Of a stretch of 64,000 bases of DNA, positions 20,365-29,374 are shown piece after piece. The notes under the pieces were generated by a model. It had not been told where the DNA came from. It did not search any database and was given only the letters and a program-made list of their open reading frames with translations. Origin of the DNA: Pseudomonas corrugata (lineage in GTDB: Bacteria > Pseudomonadota > Gammaproteobacteria > Pseudomonadales > Pseudomonadaceae). The stretch lies in NCBI RefSeq assembly GCF_001269905.1, contig NZ_LHVK01000008.1, positions 330,526 to 394,525 on the forward strand, read 5' to 3'. Position 1 is the first letter of the stretch; every line of letters begins with the position of its first letter. A program made the translations under genes and the position numbers.

Positions 20365-21057
20365 ATGACTGAACAGACGAACACTGCAGAAAAACGAGCG
20401 GTCATCCTGTTGTCCGGCGGCCTGGATTCGGCCACGGTCGTGGCCATGGCCCGTGCCGAAGGTTATCGCTGCTACACCATGAGTTTCGATTACGGCCAGC
20501 GCCATCGTGCTGAACTGTACGCGGCAGAGCGGGTGGCTCGGGACTTGGGCGTGGTGGAGCACAAGGTGATTGGCCTGAACCTCAATGGCATCGGTGGTTC
20601 GGCCCTGACCGACAGCTCTATCGCTGTGCCCGAAGCTCCGAGTGAAGGCATACCGGTGACCTATGTGCCGGCGCGTAACACAGTATTCCTGTCCCTGGCA
20701 CTGGGTTGGGCCGAAGTGCTGGAAGCCCGTGACATTTTCATCGGCGTCAATGCGGTGGATTATTCCGGCTACCCGGACTGCCGCCCTGAGTTCGTCGAGG
20801 CCTTCGAACGCATGGCCAACCTGGCGACCAAGGCCGGCGTGGAAGGGCAAGGTTTCCGCATCCAGGCGCCGCTGCAGAATCTCAGCAAGGCCGATATCGT
20901 CAGAGCTGGTGTGAAGCTTGGCGTGAACTATGGACTGACCGTTTCCTGCTATCAGGCTGATGATCAGGGCCGTGCCTGTGGCAAATGCGACAGCTGCCGC
21001 CTGCGTGCCGAAGGCTTTGCGGCGGCGGGCGTAAGCGATCCAACCCCTTATTTTTGA
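20365..21057 (+). CDS. queC: 7-cyano-7-deazaguanine synthase QueC
   Basis: ATP-dependent conversion of 7-carboxy-7-deazaguanine to preQ0, using ammonia. It has 230 residues: PP-loop motif [11 protein letters not shown] at about 15-25, the FDYGQRH block, and C-terminal zinc ligands in [20 protein letters not shown] 20365 follows the queE stop codon by one base. The gene ends about 65 bases before tRNA-Lys. Confidence 0.96.
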   Translation: MTEQTNTAEKRAVILLSGGLDSATVVAMARAEGYRCYTMSFDYGQRHRAELYAAERVARDLGVVEHKVIGLNLNGIGGSALTDSSIAVPEAPSEGIPVTYVPARNTVFLSLALGWAEVLEARDIFIGVNAVDYSGYPDCRPEFVEAFERMANLATKAGVEGQGFRIQAPLQNLSKADIVRAGVKLGVNYGLTVSCYQADDQGRACGKCDSCRLRAEGFAAAGVSDPTPYF

Positions 21058-21120
21058 TTTTTTTCAAATTAGGTGTTGAATAGTCCTTAGAAATCAGTAT
21101 TATACGCGCCACCACACAGC

Positions 21121-21196
21121 GGGTCGTTAGCTCAGTTGGTAGAGCAGTTGGCTTTTAACCAATTGGTCGTAGGTTCGAATCCCACACGACCCACCA
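21121..21196 (+). tRNA. tRNA-Lys (UUU)
   Basis: A 76-base tRNA with acceptor GGGTCGT / ACGACCC, D-arm AGCTCAGTTGGTAGAGC, anticodon stem TTGGC...ACCAA around TTT, T-arm GGTTCGAATCC and an encoded CCA. It sits directly after queC. In P. aeruginosa the tRNA-Lys at this location is a known integration site for genomic islands (recalled). Confidence 0.97.
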
Positions 21197-21213
21197 TTTT
21201 TGCTGTTTTAAAA

Positions 21214-21256
21214 GTCTGGAAGGCCCACGAAAGTGAGGATTTCCGGATTTTTTTTT
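21214..21256 (+). terminator. Probable terminator after tRNA-Lys
   Basis: TCTGGAA...TTCCGGA imperfect stem (one G-T pair), with an inner CCCAC/GTGAG pairing, followed by nine T residues. Confidence 0.55.
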
Positions 21257-21324
21257 GCCTGTAGAAAACTTCCAGGCCGGCAAGTCCGGGAACCACGCGA
21301 GGATGCGAGTGGTCCCCGGGTGAC

Positions 21325-22260
21325 TCAGAGCAAGCCGTCCTCGGCGCAGACCTTCACGATCTGCTCGCGAAACCAGACGTTGGCGTTGTCCTGGCCCGGT
21401 TTCTCGCACCACATCATATCCAGCGTAAAGTTCGGCAACCCGGCCGGTGGCTTGCGATGGCTGAACCTGGTCTCGTCACAGGTCAGCGCCTGAATGCGTC
21501 GGGGCAGGGTCAGCACGAAGTCGGTCCCGGTGACCATATTGAGCGCTGCCACGTAGCTGTTGGCCCGGGCGACGATCTGCCGGCTATAGCCCTGTCGGGC
21601 CAACCAACCGTCGATCATGTTGGTATCGGATGTCCAAGGGGTCGGGAAAACATGCTGGCACGCTACAAATGTCTCTAGGCTGAGTGCCTCGTCCGGCAAG
21701 TCGACGTTTCTATCGACTACGCAGACCAATTCATCTTCCAGTAATACTTGCGAGCGCAAGCCTTTGGCGCTGCGATGAAAGTTGGGGCCAAAACAAATTG
21801 CCAGATCGAAACGACCATCCGTCAGTTCGTCAACGGGAATATCTTTATGGAATTTGGTTATGTTGATGATGACTGGGAATTGGCTGCCAATAAAACGCTT
21901 TACCAATGTTGGCAAAATCAATAATTCAAAATATTCCGGTGCGCAAATATTGAATGTTATTTCTTTCTGTGTGGGGTCGAAGGTTTGAATGCCGGAATGA
22001 CAGATATTGATGCTTTGAAGAATCTTTACAATATGACTGTACATCGCAGTGGCCTTGTTAGTAGGGCGCATGCCACTGCGGGTGTTAATGAATAATTCAT
22101 CTTCGAAGCTGGTGCGCAGCTTCTTCAGGCAATAGCTCACGGTGGACTGGCTGACGCAGAGGGCCTCGGAGACCTCGGTGACACTGCTCTGCTCGTACAC
22201 TGCGACGAACACCATCAAGTCTTGCATGTCCAGCTTTCTAAGCAAATTACTATTGAGCAT
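21325..22260 (-). CDS. LysR-family regulator of the adjacent biosynthetic operon (putative)
   Basis: About 312 residues: N-terminal winged helix (LMVFVAVYEQSSVTEVSEAL, then SQSTVSYCLKKLR) and a substrate-binding effector domain. It is transcribed away from the six-gene operon starting at 22431, the usual LysR arrangement for controlling a neighbour. I chose ATG 22260 because AAGGA lies just upstream; ATG 22284 would add eight residues and has a poor site. The DNA is unusually AT-rich: the 60-base blocks at 21841 and 21901 are 38 % and 30 % GC by count, unlike the flanking housekeeping genes, which suggests acquisition. The effector is unknown. Confidence 0.88.
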   Translation of the reverse strand: MLNSNLLRKLDMQDLMVFVAVYEQSSVTEVSEALCVSQSTVSYCLKKLRTSFEDELFINTRSGMRPTNKATAMYSHIVKILQSINICHSGIQTFDPTQKEITFNICAPEYFELLILPTLVKRFIGSQFPVIINITKFHKDIPVDELTDGRFDLAICFGPNFHRSAKGLRSQVLLEDELVCVVDRNVDLPDEALSLETFVACQHVFPTPWTSDTNMIDGWLARQGYSRQIVARANSYVAALNMVTGTDFVLTLPRRIQALTCDETRFSHRKPPAGLPNFTLDMMWCEKPGQDNANVWFREQIVKVCAEDGLL

Positions 22261-22284
22261 AAGATCCTTCTTGGCGCAATCCAT

Positions 22285-22430
22285 GGGCTAGCGTCTCTGA
22301 TTTTTATGACAAAGACGTTTATTTATATATTAGCGGAAGCAATTTATTTTTTAAATGGCTTGTAGGATTTTTCTTAAATATGCTCGCCTCGCTTTTATAG
22401 ACATCCTGCACAGGGACGGAGGAGGACGAA
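22285..22430. promoter_or_regulatory. AT-rich divergent control region
   Basis: The block 22321-22380 is 22 % GC by count. It separates the LysR gene from the operon start, so it should hold both promoters and the LysR site. I cannot single out one T-N11-A element with confidence. A strong GGAGGAGG ribosome-binding site ends the region ahead of 22431. Confidence 0.6.
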
Positions 22431-23048
22431 ATGCAAATACGTGTCGCGGAAACTAAATCGCCATTATGGGTACAGGCTACTGAGGTAGTAAAAGACAAGT
22501 TTCGCAGTTCTTATGCGGCTTCGGTAGAACCGAATCCACAATACTTTGCGGTCACTCAGGATCAGCAAGATCGCATACTCGCGTGTGCCGGGATTACTTT
22601 TGGGGATCACCGCATTCTCTTTTCCGAGCAATACCTGACACAACCGATTGAAGAGATCCTGTCCCAACGTTTCGAGAAAACCATCGAGCGTTCGAACATT
22701 GTCGAGATCGGCAATCTGATTTCCCATCACCTAACGGCGGGAATGATTCTCGTTAATATGATTCCGCTGTTGTCCTGGTGCATGGGCGGGCATTACTTGT
22801 TGTGCACTGTTACTCCTCGGGTCCGGCAAATGATGGAAAGTTGCCAGATAGATTTCGAGCCGCTGTTGACCGCAGACCCCACTCGTCTGGCTGATGAAGG
22901 CGGCAAGAATTGGGGCACCTATTACGCCAAGAAGCCTGTTACCGGTTTCATTCGGGTCGATCCGAAGCGCTCGCGTTTCGCCGCCACGACTCTCAACACC
23001 TCGTTCACACAGTTGCCCGGTGAGTCGTTGGCGAGGGCGCAGCCATGA
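22431..23048 (+). CDS. Thermostable-hemolysin-family protein (GNAT-like)
   Basis: A 205-residue soluble protein resembling the 'thermostable hemolysin' family first named in Vibrio, whose fold is GNAT-like; in many genomes it stands beside an AMP-forming ligase, which argues for acyl transfer rather than haemolysis (inference). Visible family-like segments are CAGITFGDHRILFSEQYL, RSNIVEIGNLISHH and FEPLLTADPTRL. There is no signal peptide. A very strong GGAGGAGG precedes ATG 22431. First gene of the operon; its stop overlaps the next start (ATGA). The exact reaction is unknown. Confidence 0.75.
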   Translation: MQIRVAETKSPLWVQATEVVKDKFRSSYAASVEPNPQYFAVTQDQQDRILACAGITFGDHRILFSEQYLTQPIEEILSQRFEKTIERSNIVEIGNLISHHLTAGMILVNMIPLLSWCMGGHYLLCTVTPRVRQMMESCQIDFEPLLTADPTRLADEGGKNWGTYYAKKPVTGFIRVDPKRSRFAATTLNTSFTQLPGESLARAQP

Positions 23049-24607
23049 GCGGTAGTTTTATCAACCAGTTGAAACAGGCATTGCAGGTCAATCGCCAGGC
23101 GGTCTGCGCGGTTGACTGGGCGTCGGGTACCGAGCCTGTGGCGCTGACCTACGGCGAACTGGAGCACCGGGTGTTTAATCTGGCTGCTGAGCTGCAACAA
23201 CGTTTTGCCACTCCAGCCCACGGCGATCAAGTGGTGTTGGGGATCGCGACGCGCAACAGCAGCGACTGGCTGGTGGCCGATCTGGCCTGCCTGTTTGCAG
23301 GGATTACCGCGCTCCCGTTGCCGCTGGCGTTCAGTCAATCCCAGGCCGAGCATCTGGCCGAGCGTTGCGACGGATTCCTGGTGGATGCCGCAGGGCAGCG
23401 AACACTGGCGCAACGCTGGAAGCTGAACTTTCCCGACAGTCGCCTGCGCCGCCTTGGCGAGCCGGTGGTCGAGCAACCCCTGTTGCACACTCCGGACGAT
23501 GCGGGTGACTGGATCTGCAAGATCATTCACACCTCAGGCACCACCAGCCGGCCGAAAGGCGTGCGCTTGAGCAATCAGGCGGTTGGCGCGGTGCTGACGT
23601 CGCTGCGCGAACGCATGCCGGCCAATGCCCATCGTCGGTATCTGTCGCTGGTACCGTTGAGCCTGCTGCTCGAGCAGGTGACCGCCGCGTACCTGCCGCT
23701 CCTGGCCGGCGGGACCGTGCATTTCCTGCCACCGAGCGAAGCATTGCTCGGCGAACCCGGGGCTTCGCCGCAACGTCTGGTCGACTGGATCCTGCACGTT
23801 CAGCCAACGGCGCTGACGGTACCGCCAGTCATGATCAATCGCTTTCTGGAGCAGTTGAATGAAGGCGGCGAGGCGGGGGAGCGGCTGGCGAGTTACCTGA
23901 AGTCCGGCGCTCACATCACCTGCGGCGGCGCGGCGGTGAGTATTGATGCCCTGCATGATCTGGCAGAGCAAGGCATCGAGGTGTACCAGGGCTACGGGCT
24001 GTCGGAAAACGCGTCGGTGGTCAGCATGAACACCTTCGAAGAGCAGCGCCTGGGCAGTGTCGGCAAGCCGCTTCCCCATGTGCAGGTGCGGATCGGCGCT
24101 GATCAGACCATCGAGGTCAAGAGCAGCTCGCTGTTCAGCGGCTATTCGGGGACGGACCCCAGCGCGTGTTCCATGTCCGGCGACGGCTGGATGGACACCG
24201 GCGACCTGGGGATGCTCGACGAGGACGGCTACCTCTACGTGCACGGCCGCAAGAAGAACGTGATCTGCCTGCCCAACGGCCGCAATGTCAGCCCCGAGCA
24301 GGTCGAGCTGGAATATCGCAAATACCCGGGCGTGAACGACGCCGCGGTGTTCTTCGATGAGCAGCACGGTCTCGTGGCGTTGCTGTGCGTCGAATCGGCA
24401 CCGGCCAGCGATGAACTGGTGAGCTGGTCGACCGGCCGCTTCTCCGATATCGAACGACCGAACCGGCTCTGGTTGTTGAGCAAGGATGATCCGTTGATCG
24501 AGCAGCTCTACACCGTCACCGGCCGACCGAAACGTGCCGATATCGCCACTGTTTTTTCCACTCTGCAAGGGAACGCATCCAATGAGCACACCTGCCTTTC
24601 ACTTTGA
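23045..24607 (+). CDS. AMP-forming acyl/amino-acid ligase (ANL superfamily)
   Basis: 520 residues. Adenylation motifs: A3 HTSGTTSRPKG at 162-172, A5 YQGYGLSEN at 314-322, A7 GWMDTGDLG at 381-389, A8 GRKKNVI at 401-407. The A10 region reads VTGRPKRADI (491-500), so the usual Lys straight after TG is replaced by Arg and the candidate catalytic Lys is K496, two residues later. It activates a carboxylate as an acyl-AMP; no carrier protein or NRPS domain is encoded nearby, so the acceptor is probably CoA or a small amine, perhaps through the preceding GNAT-like protein (inference). Overlaps both neighbours (4 and 26 bases). Confidence 0.85.
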   Translation: MSGSFINQLKQALQVNRQAVCAVDWASGTEPVALTYGELEHRVFNLAAELQQRFATPAHGDQVVLGIATRNSSDWLVADLACLFAGITALPLPLAFSQSQAEHLAERCDGFLVDAAGQRTLAQRWKLNFPDSRLRRLGEPVVEQPLLHTPDDAGDWICKIIHTSGTTSRPKGVRLSNQAVGAVLTSLRERMPANAHRRYLSLVPLSLLLEQVTAAYLPLLAGGTVHFLPPSEALLGEPGASPQRLVDWILHVQPTALTVPPVMINRFLEQLNEGGEAGERLASYLKSGAHITCGGAAVSIDALHDLAEQGIEVYQGYGLSENASVVSMNTFEEQRLGSVGKPLPHVQVRIGADQTIEVKSSSLFSGYSGTDPSACSMSGDGWMDTGDLGMLDEDGYLYVHGRKKNVICLPNGRNVSPEQVELEYRKYPGVNDAAVFFDEQHGLVALLCVESAPASDELVSWSTGRFSDIERPNRLWLLSKDDPLIEQLYTVTGRPKRADIATVFSTLQGNASNEHTCLSL

Positions 24608-25463
24608 AAACCCTGACGTCTCCATCGTCGAGTCGCACCACTTCGCCAGTCTGGGCAAGGCCGAGTTGTACGAGCTGCTGGGACACTACGGTGTCGTGCT
24701 GTTTCGCAACTGCATCCACAACGCCGAGATGTTCAGCACCTACGTCAAGCAGAACAGTTCCAGGCTGAGCCTGGATCCGGCGCGGGTCATGGTCGGTGGT
24801 GCCGCACAGCTGGTAGATGCCGGGCATCAGGCGGTTGGCCTGCATTGCGAGAATGGCAACTCGCCGTTCTGGCCGGACATGACTTGGTTCTATTGCCAGG
24901 AAGCGCCGCGCAAGGGTTCGCAAACCACGATCTGCGACGGCGAGAAGGTACTGGCGAGACTGTCCCCGGGCTGCCGCAGCTTTTTCGAAAACAACCCTAT
25001 TCGCTACAGCCGTACCGTGGCGGGGGAAAAGTGGCGCCGGTTGGTTTGCCATTATTCGCCGACTTTGTCGGATCCGGCGGCCGTGGTCATTGAGGATCTG
25101 TTGCAGATCATCGGTGATGACCCGCAGACGCAGATTTCCTTCAACCCGGCTGATGACTCGATGCACTACGCCTTCAGCACGTCGGCGATCCTCACCTCCG
25201 CGTTCAGCCAGCGCCCGGCGTTTGCCAACAGCATCCTGGGGCCTTCGTTCAACTACGAGGCGCCAGTGATCGATACGGTGGACGGTCAGGTGATTCCCGC
25301 CGAGTTCCTCGCCGAAATCGCCGAAATCTCCGCCCAGTACACCGTTCCGGTGGGTTGGCGTGACCACGATGTGGTGATGATTGATAACCGTAGGGTCATG
25401 CACGGTCGTGAAACCATCGTCGATGAGCGTCGACGCATTTTCAATGCCCTGAGCTACCGTTGA
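24582..25463 (+). CDS. Fe(II)/2-oxoglutarate oxygenase of the TauD/clavaminate-synthase type
   Basis: 293 residues. The iron-binding triad appears as H88-x-E90 (GLHCENGN) and distal H274 (DNRRVMHGR), with R284/R285 (DERRRIF) for 2-oxoglutarate. HxE instead of HxD is the pattern of clavaminate synthase relatives. Expected to hydroxylate, desaturate or cyclise an amino-acid-like substrate; the substrate is unknown. I chose ATG 24582, preceded by AAGGGAA, inside the 3' end of the ligase gene; upstream in-frame starts lack family sequence. Followed ten bases later by the first aminotransferase-fold gene. Confidence 0.85.
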   Translation: MSTPAFHFENPDVSIVESHHFASLGKAELYELLGHYGVVLFRNCIHNAEMFSTYVKQNSSRLSLDPARVMVGGAAQLVDAGHQAVGLHCENGNSPFWPDMTWFYCQEAPRKGSQTTICDGEKVLARLSPGCRSFFENNPIRYSRTVAGEKWRRLVCHYSPTLSDPAAVVIEDLLQIIGDDPQTQISFNPADDSMHYAFSTSAILTSAFSQRPAFANSILGPSFNYEAPVIDTVDGQVIPAEFLAEIAEISAQYTVPVGWRDHDVVMIDNRRVMHGRETIVDERRRIFNALSYR

Positions 25464-25472
25464 GAGGGTTCC

Positions 25473-26597
25473 ATGAAAAGCGATAAATACATTATTGGCG
25501 GGCAGTACGAGACCTACCTCGATGGCGATGGCCGGCAGATCATCGACCTGACCGGCGGGTTCGGCTTCCAGGTGCCAGCGGTGATCGACGCGGTCACCCG
25601 TCAGGCGCAGATCATGGGGCTGTCCAACCGGGTATTGATGTCCGAGCCGCTGATTGCCTTGTGCCGCCGTCTGGCCGAGCTGTTGCCAGAGCCATTGGTC
25701 AGTTCCTATGTGTGCAGTTCCGGCGACGAAGCATTCGAAGGCGCCTTGAAGTTATGCAAGGGGCTCAAGCCGAAGGGCAACACCATCGTGTTTATCCAGG
25801 GTGGTGAGTATGGCTCGCTGACCTACGGGCGTTGCCTCAATGCCACGCAAGGCGACCCGGACGTGCAACATTTCTTGGGCTTCAAGCGCGTGGCAGTTCG
25901 TCATCTCGCAGACCTGGATTTGGTGGAGTGGAGTGATTGCTTCGCGGTCTGCCATAGCAGTACCCGCGTCGATGCGAACGGTCGATTGCAATTGCTTGAA
26001 CCGGCCCTGGTCGAGCGCTTGCATGCCCATGCGGCGCAAGCCTCGGTACCGGTGATCGCGGTAGACACCCAGACCTGCCTGGGCAGCCTGGGCTCGCTGT
26101 TTGGTTTCCAGCGTTATCGTTGTGTCCCGGACATTGTCGTGCTTGGTGGCGCGCTGGGGGGCAGTGCGATTCCCATCGGCACCTATACCTGCAGCGAGCG
26201 CATGGCCTGGCAGGTCTATGGACGCAGCAGCCCGGCCAAGCATGGCAGCACCACGGCCGGTAATCCGATGGCCTGCGTGGCGGCCTTGGCCGCGCTGGAT
26301 TATGTGCAGGCCAACGACTCGCCCCGCCAATGCCTGGAGAACGGTCAGCGACTGGCGCAGACCCTGGCGTCGTTCGGCGCCGTGGCCGAGGGCGGCTGGG
26401 TCGGCCTGCCACTGGCCGATGATCTGCAGCCGAGCGTGCTGTGCGAGGCCCTTTACCGGCAAGGTGTCTACGTCAGTGCGCCCCGTGGTCGCGAACTGCT
26501 CCTGCGCTGCCCCATTACCGCCCGCCCCGAACATATCCAACGTGCTGCCAACATCATCAAGGAGACCTTAAGCCATGTCCTTACTCAGGCCGCATGA
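25473..26597 (+). CDS. Class-III aminotransferase-fold protein lacking the PLP lysine
   Basis: 374 residues with the class-III fold: SSGDEAFEGALKLCKG (normally SGAEA), GSLTYGR, VDTQTCLGSLG in place of DEVQTGFGRTG, and HGSTTAGNPMACVAALAAL. In the segment normally reading PDI..LGKALGGG the sequence is PDIVVLGGALGGSAIPIG, so Gly226 (codon GGC) stands where the Schiff-base Lys should be; D198 is kept but the following Glu is Thr. It is also shorter than typical (about 420-450). A catalytically altered or structural subunit is likely. It overlaps the next gene, an intact class-III aminotransferase, by 23 bases, which suggests a hetero-oligomer (inference). Confidence 0.85.
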   Translation: MKSDKYIIGGQYETYLDGDGRQIIDLTGGFGFQVPAVIDAVTRQAQIMGLSNRVLMSEPLIALCRRLAELLPEPLVSSYVCSSGDEAFEGALKLCKGLKPKGNTIVFIQGGEYGSLTYGRCLNATQGDPDVQHFLGFKRVAVRHLADLDLVEWSDCFAVCHSSTRVDANGRLQLLEPALVERLHAHAAQASVPVIAVDTQTCLGSLGSLFGFQRYRCVPDIVVLGGALGGSAIPIGTYTCSERMAWQVYGRSSPAKHGSTTAGNPMACVAALAALDYVQANDSPRQCLENGQRLAQTLASFGAVAEGGWVGLPLADDLQPSVLCEALYRQGVYVSAPRGRELLLRCPITARPEHIQRAANIIKETLSHVLTQAA

Positions 26598-27915
26598 ACA
26601 ACTGCTGGATGATTGCCAGCGGTACTGGAGCGCCTCGGCGGCCAAGCTCTACCGCTTGGGCAAGACCAGCGTCGAGCAACAGGCCGATGGCATTCACGTT
26701 ACTGACCACACTGGCAAGCGCTTTATCGACTGTGCGTGCAGCTACGGCGTGTTCATCGTCGGCCACCGCAACCCTATGGTCCGCGAGCAGGTACAGGCGC
26801 AACTGAACCAGATGGCCTGGGTACCGGAGGGGCGGCGTCATCCGCTCCAGGACAAATTGACCGAACGTCTGTGCCAACTGGTGCCGGGGGAGTGGGGGGA
26901 CGTGCAGTACATGGTCTCGGGGGCCGAGGCCATCGAGCAGAGCCTGCGCTATGCGTTGCGCATCCAGCCGCGCCGTCGCGGGATCGTGGTGATGAGCGGT
27001 TCCTACCACGGCAAGACTCTGGCGGCGATGAGCATACTGGGGCAACGACAGAATCACCGCAGCTATGGCATTGCCGCACCCGATGTGACCCATGTGCCCT
27101 ACGGTGATTTTGCTGCCCTGCAACAGGCTGTGGGCGAAGGGGTGTGTGCGGTATATGTCGAACCGATCCTCGGCGGCGCACACTTGCAGGTGCCCCCGGT
27201 GGGCTACATGGCCAATTTGCGGGCCTTGTGCGATGCCACCGGCACCCTGTTGGTGGCGGATGAAATCCAGACCGGTTTCGGTCGGTGTGGCAAATGGTTC
27301 GCGGTGCAATATGACGACGTAGTGCCCGACATCATGATCCTCTCCAAGGGCCTGACCGGCGGCTACACCTCGTTCGCCTGCGCCATGTACAGCAAGCGCC
27401 TGGCGACCCAGTACCCGCTCAGTGACATCGAGCCTGACACGCGGACCAACGGCGGGCACCCGGTGGCGTGCGCCTCCGCGCTTGCGGCCATCGATTACAT
27501 CGAGCAGAACAACCTGGTGGAGCAGTCACGGATCAATGGCGGTTTGCTGCGCCATGGTCTTCAACGCCTGGCGCTGCGCTATCCGCACATTGTGGAGGAC
27601 GTCCCCGGGGTGGGTCTGATGACGGGGCTGCGCTTGCGTGGCTCGGTCTATGAAGCCCTGATGAGTATGGAACTGAGCAAGCGCGGCATTCATGCCGGGC
27701 ACTCGATGAATGAGAAGGCCGAGCGCCCGGTGCTGCGCTTCTATCCGCCGCTGAACATCTCGCCCGATGCGTTGCGCCATATCCTGACGATGATCGAAGA
27801 GGCCCTCGAAGCTATCAACCGGCGCCCGGCGCTGGCGGTCAAGGCGTTCTCCCTGGTGGTACGCAACATGTATCAGTTGCCCAATAAATGGTTGCGCAGC
27901 AAGGAGGCGTCGTGA
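26575..27915 (+). CDS. Class-III PLP aminotransferase (intact active site)
   Basis: 446 residues. Signature elements are complete: VSGAEAIEQSLRYALR, GSYHGKT at 142-148 (PLP phosphate binding and ring stacking), DEIQTGFGRCGKW with D229, and K258 in ILSKGLTGGY as Schiff-base Lys. It would transfer the amino group of an omega- or alpha-amino acid; the substrate is not readable. It starts inside the end of the Lys-less paralogue and ends overlapping the amidase ribosome-binding region, so all are cotranslated. Confidence 0.88.
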   Translation: MSLLRPHEQLLDDCQRYWSASAAKLYRLGKTSVEQQADGIHVTDHTGKRFIDCACSYGVFIVGHRNPMVREQVQAQLNQMAWVPEGRRHPLQDKLTERLCQLVPGEWGDVQYMVSGAEAIEQSLRYALRIQPRRRGIVVMSGSYHGKTLAAMSILGQRQNHRSYGIAAPDVTHVPYGDFAALQQAVGEGVCAVYVEPILGGAHLQVPPVGYMANLRALCDATGTLLVADEIQTGFGRCGKWFAVQYDDVVPDIMILSKGLTGGYTSFACAMYSKRLATQYPLSDIEPDTRTNGGHPVACASALAAIDYIEQNNLVEQSRINGGLLRHGLQRLALRYPHIVEDVPGVGLMTGLRLRGSVYEALMSMELSKRGIHAGHSMNEKAERPVLRFYPPLNISPDALRHILTMIEEALEAINRRPALAVKAFSLVVRNMYQLPNKWLRSKEAS

Positions 27916-27917
27916 GC

Positions 27918-29330
27918 ATGTTCAACCCTGATTCGCTGACCCTGCGGGAAATGGCCGGTCTGTTGCGACGTGGCGTGCTGACCAGCGTCACGTTGCTGGA
28001 GTTTTATCTGCAGCGGATCGCCGAGCGTAACCGGCAGATCAATGCACTGATCCAACTGGCGCCTGTGGAGGAGTTGCGGCGCCAGGCCCGCGAAGCTGAC
28101 GAGATGGCGCGCATCGGTCAGATCAGTGGTCCGCTGCATGGTATTCCCATCACCATCAAGGACGTCCTCCACGTGCAGGGATTCAGGATGTCCCGGGGAC
28201 TGGAGGAATTGCTGGGCGACGTCAGCCAGCAGGACGCGACGGCCGTCGCCCGGCTTCGCCAGGCCGGGGCGATCATCCTGGGTATCAGCAATGTGCCTGA
28301 ACTGTGCATGGCCTTCGAGACCGAGAACCTGATCTACGGCCGCACTCTCAACCCCCATGATTTGCAACGCTCCGCCGGCGGCAGCAGTGGCGGTGAAGCG
28401 GCCGCGATCGCCGCCGGCTGTTCGCCCGCCGGGCTGGCCTCCGATGCTTGTGGCAGTGTGCGGATACCCGCGCACTTCAATGGCATTTGCGGCTTGAAAC
28501 TGACCCAGGGCCGGGTGCCGTTGACTGGCCAGTATCCCAACGACCGCTCCGGGCTATTCCATCTGACCTCGGCTTTTGGCGTGATGGGGCGCTATGTCGA
28601 TGACCTGGCGCTGCTCGGACCGCTGATCAGCGGTGCCGACGAACAGGATCCGGACACCGTCGACGTGCCGTTTGTCGAAAGTGAGCCGTTGGCCAGCCTG
28701 CGGGTCGCACTGTTTTCGGAGTCGGACCGCACGCCCGTCAGCGCGGCGGTGAACGAGGTCTTGCAGCAGGTTGAACGATGCCTGAGTCAGGTGGTGGCGC
28801 AGGTGAGTCCGGTGGCACCGCCAATGCTTGAGGAGGCCTGTGATGTGCTGTGGCGGGTGTTCATTACCGGGGGCGACGCCGGGCGTGGCTGGCGACAGCT
28901 ATTCGAGTCAATGAACAAGCGCCGTTTTACCCCGGCCATCGCGAAGTTGCTGGACATGAGCGAAGCCACGGAGTTGACCGTGGATGAAGTCAAGCGTGAC
29001 TGGATCGCGATCGACACCTTCCGCTATCAGTTGGCGAAGTTCTTCAAGCAACACGACCTGTTCATCTGCCCGGTGTTTCCAGACGTAGCGTTCCATCATG
29101 GAGAATCCCTGGAGGATCGCAATCGCTATGCCTTCGTATTCCCGTTCAGTCTCAGCGGGTCACCGGCGGTGGTGATCCGCGCCGGCACCGATGCAGCCAC
29201 TGGAATGCCCATCGGCATCCAGATTGTCGGGCCACATTGGCAGGAGGAACGATTGCTGGCGGTAGCGGCTTTCCTTGAGCGGGAGCTGGAGCGCTGGAGC
29301 CCTGTTTCACCTCGTTCGGCGTCGCACTAG
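27918..29330 (+). CDS. Amidase-signature hydrolase
   Basis: 470 residues of the amidase signature family (GatA/fatty acid amide hydrolase fold). The Ser-cisSer-Lys triad is intact: K81 (PITIKDV), S156 (AGGSSGGEA) and S180 (ACGSVRIP), with the 24-residue spacing between the serines. It hydrolyses an amide or transfers an acyl group; no signal peptide, so cytosolic. AGGAGG at 27902-27907 fits ATG 27918 (ten bases); a GTG at 27912 is an alternative. Last gene of the operon. It could trim or release the product or confer self-protection (inference). Confidence 0.85.
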   Translation: MFNPDSLTLREMAGLLRRGVLTSVTLLEFYLQRIAERNRQINALIQLAPVEELRRQAREADEMARIGQISGPLHGIPITIKDVLHVQGFRMSRGLEELLGDVSQQDATAVARLRQAGAIILGISNVPELCMAFETENLIYGRTLNPHDLQRSAGGSSGGEAAAIAAGCSPAGLASDACGSVRIPAHFNGICGLKLTQGRVPLTGQYPNDRSGLFHLTSAFGVMGRYVDDLALLGPLISGADEQDPDTVDVPFVESEPLASLRVALFSESDRTPVSAAVNEVLQQVERCLSQVVAQVSPVAPPMLEEACDVLWRVFITGGDAGRGWRQLFESMNKRRFTPAIAKLLDMSEATELTVDEVKRDWIAIDTFRYQLAKFFKQHDLFICPVFPDVAFHHGESLEDRNRYAFVFPFSLSGSPAVVIRAGTDAATGMPIGIQIVGPHWQEERLLAVAAFLERELERWSPVSPRSASH

Positions 29331-29374
29331 AGGTTGTATACGTGTAGCGCACCGCTTCGTACAAAGCCTGGGAT

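Noticed and set aside
25473..26597. Pseudogene interpretation of the Lys-less aminotransferase
   Set aside because: The frame is intact, well spaced in the operon, and other fold motifs are kept, so a diverged functional subunit is more likely than decay.
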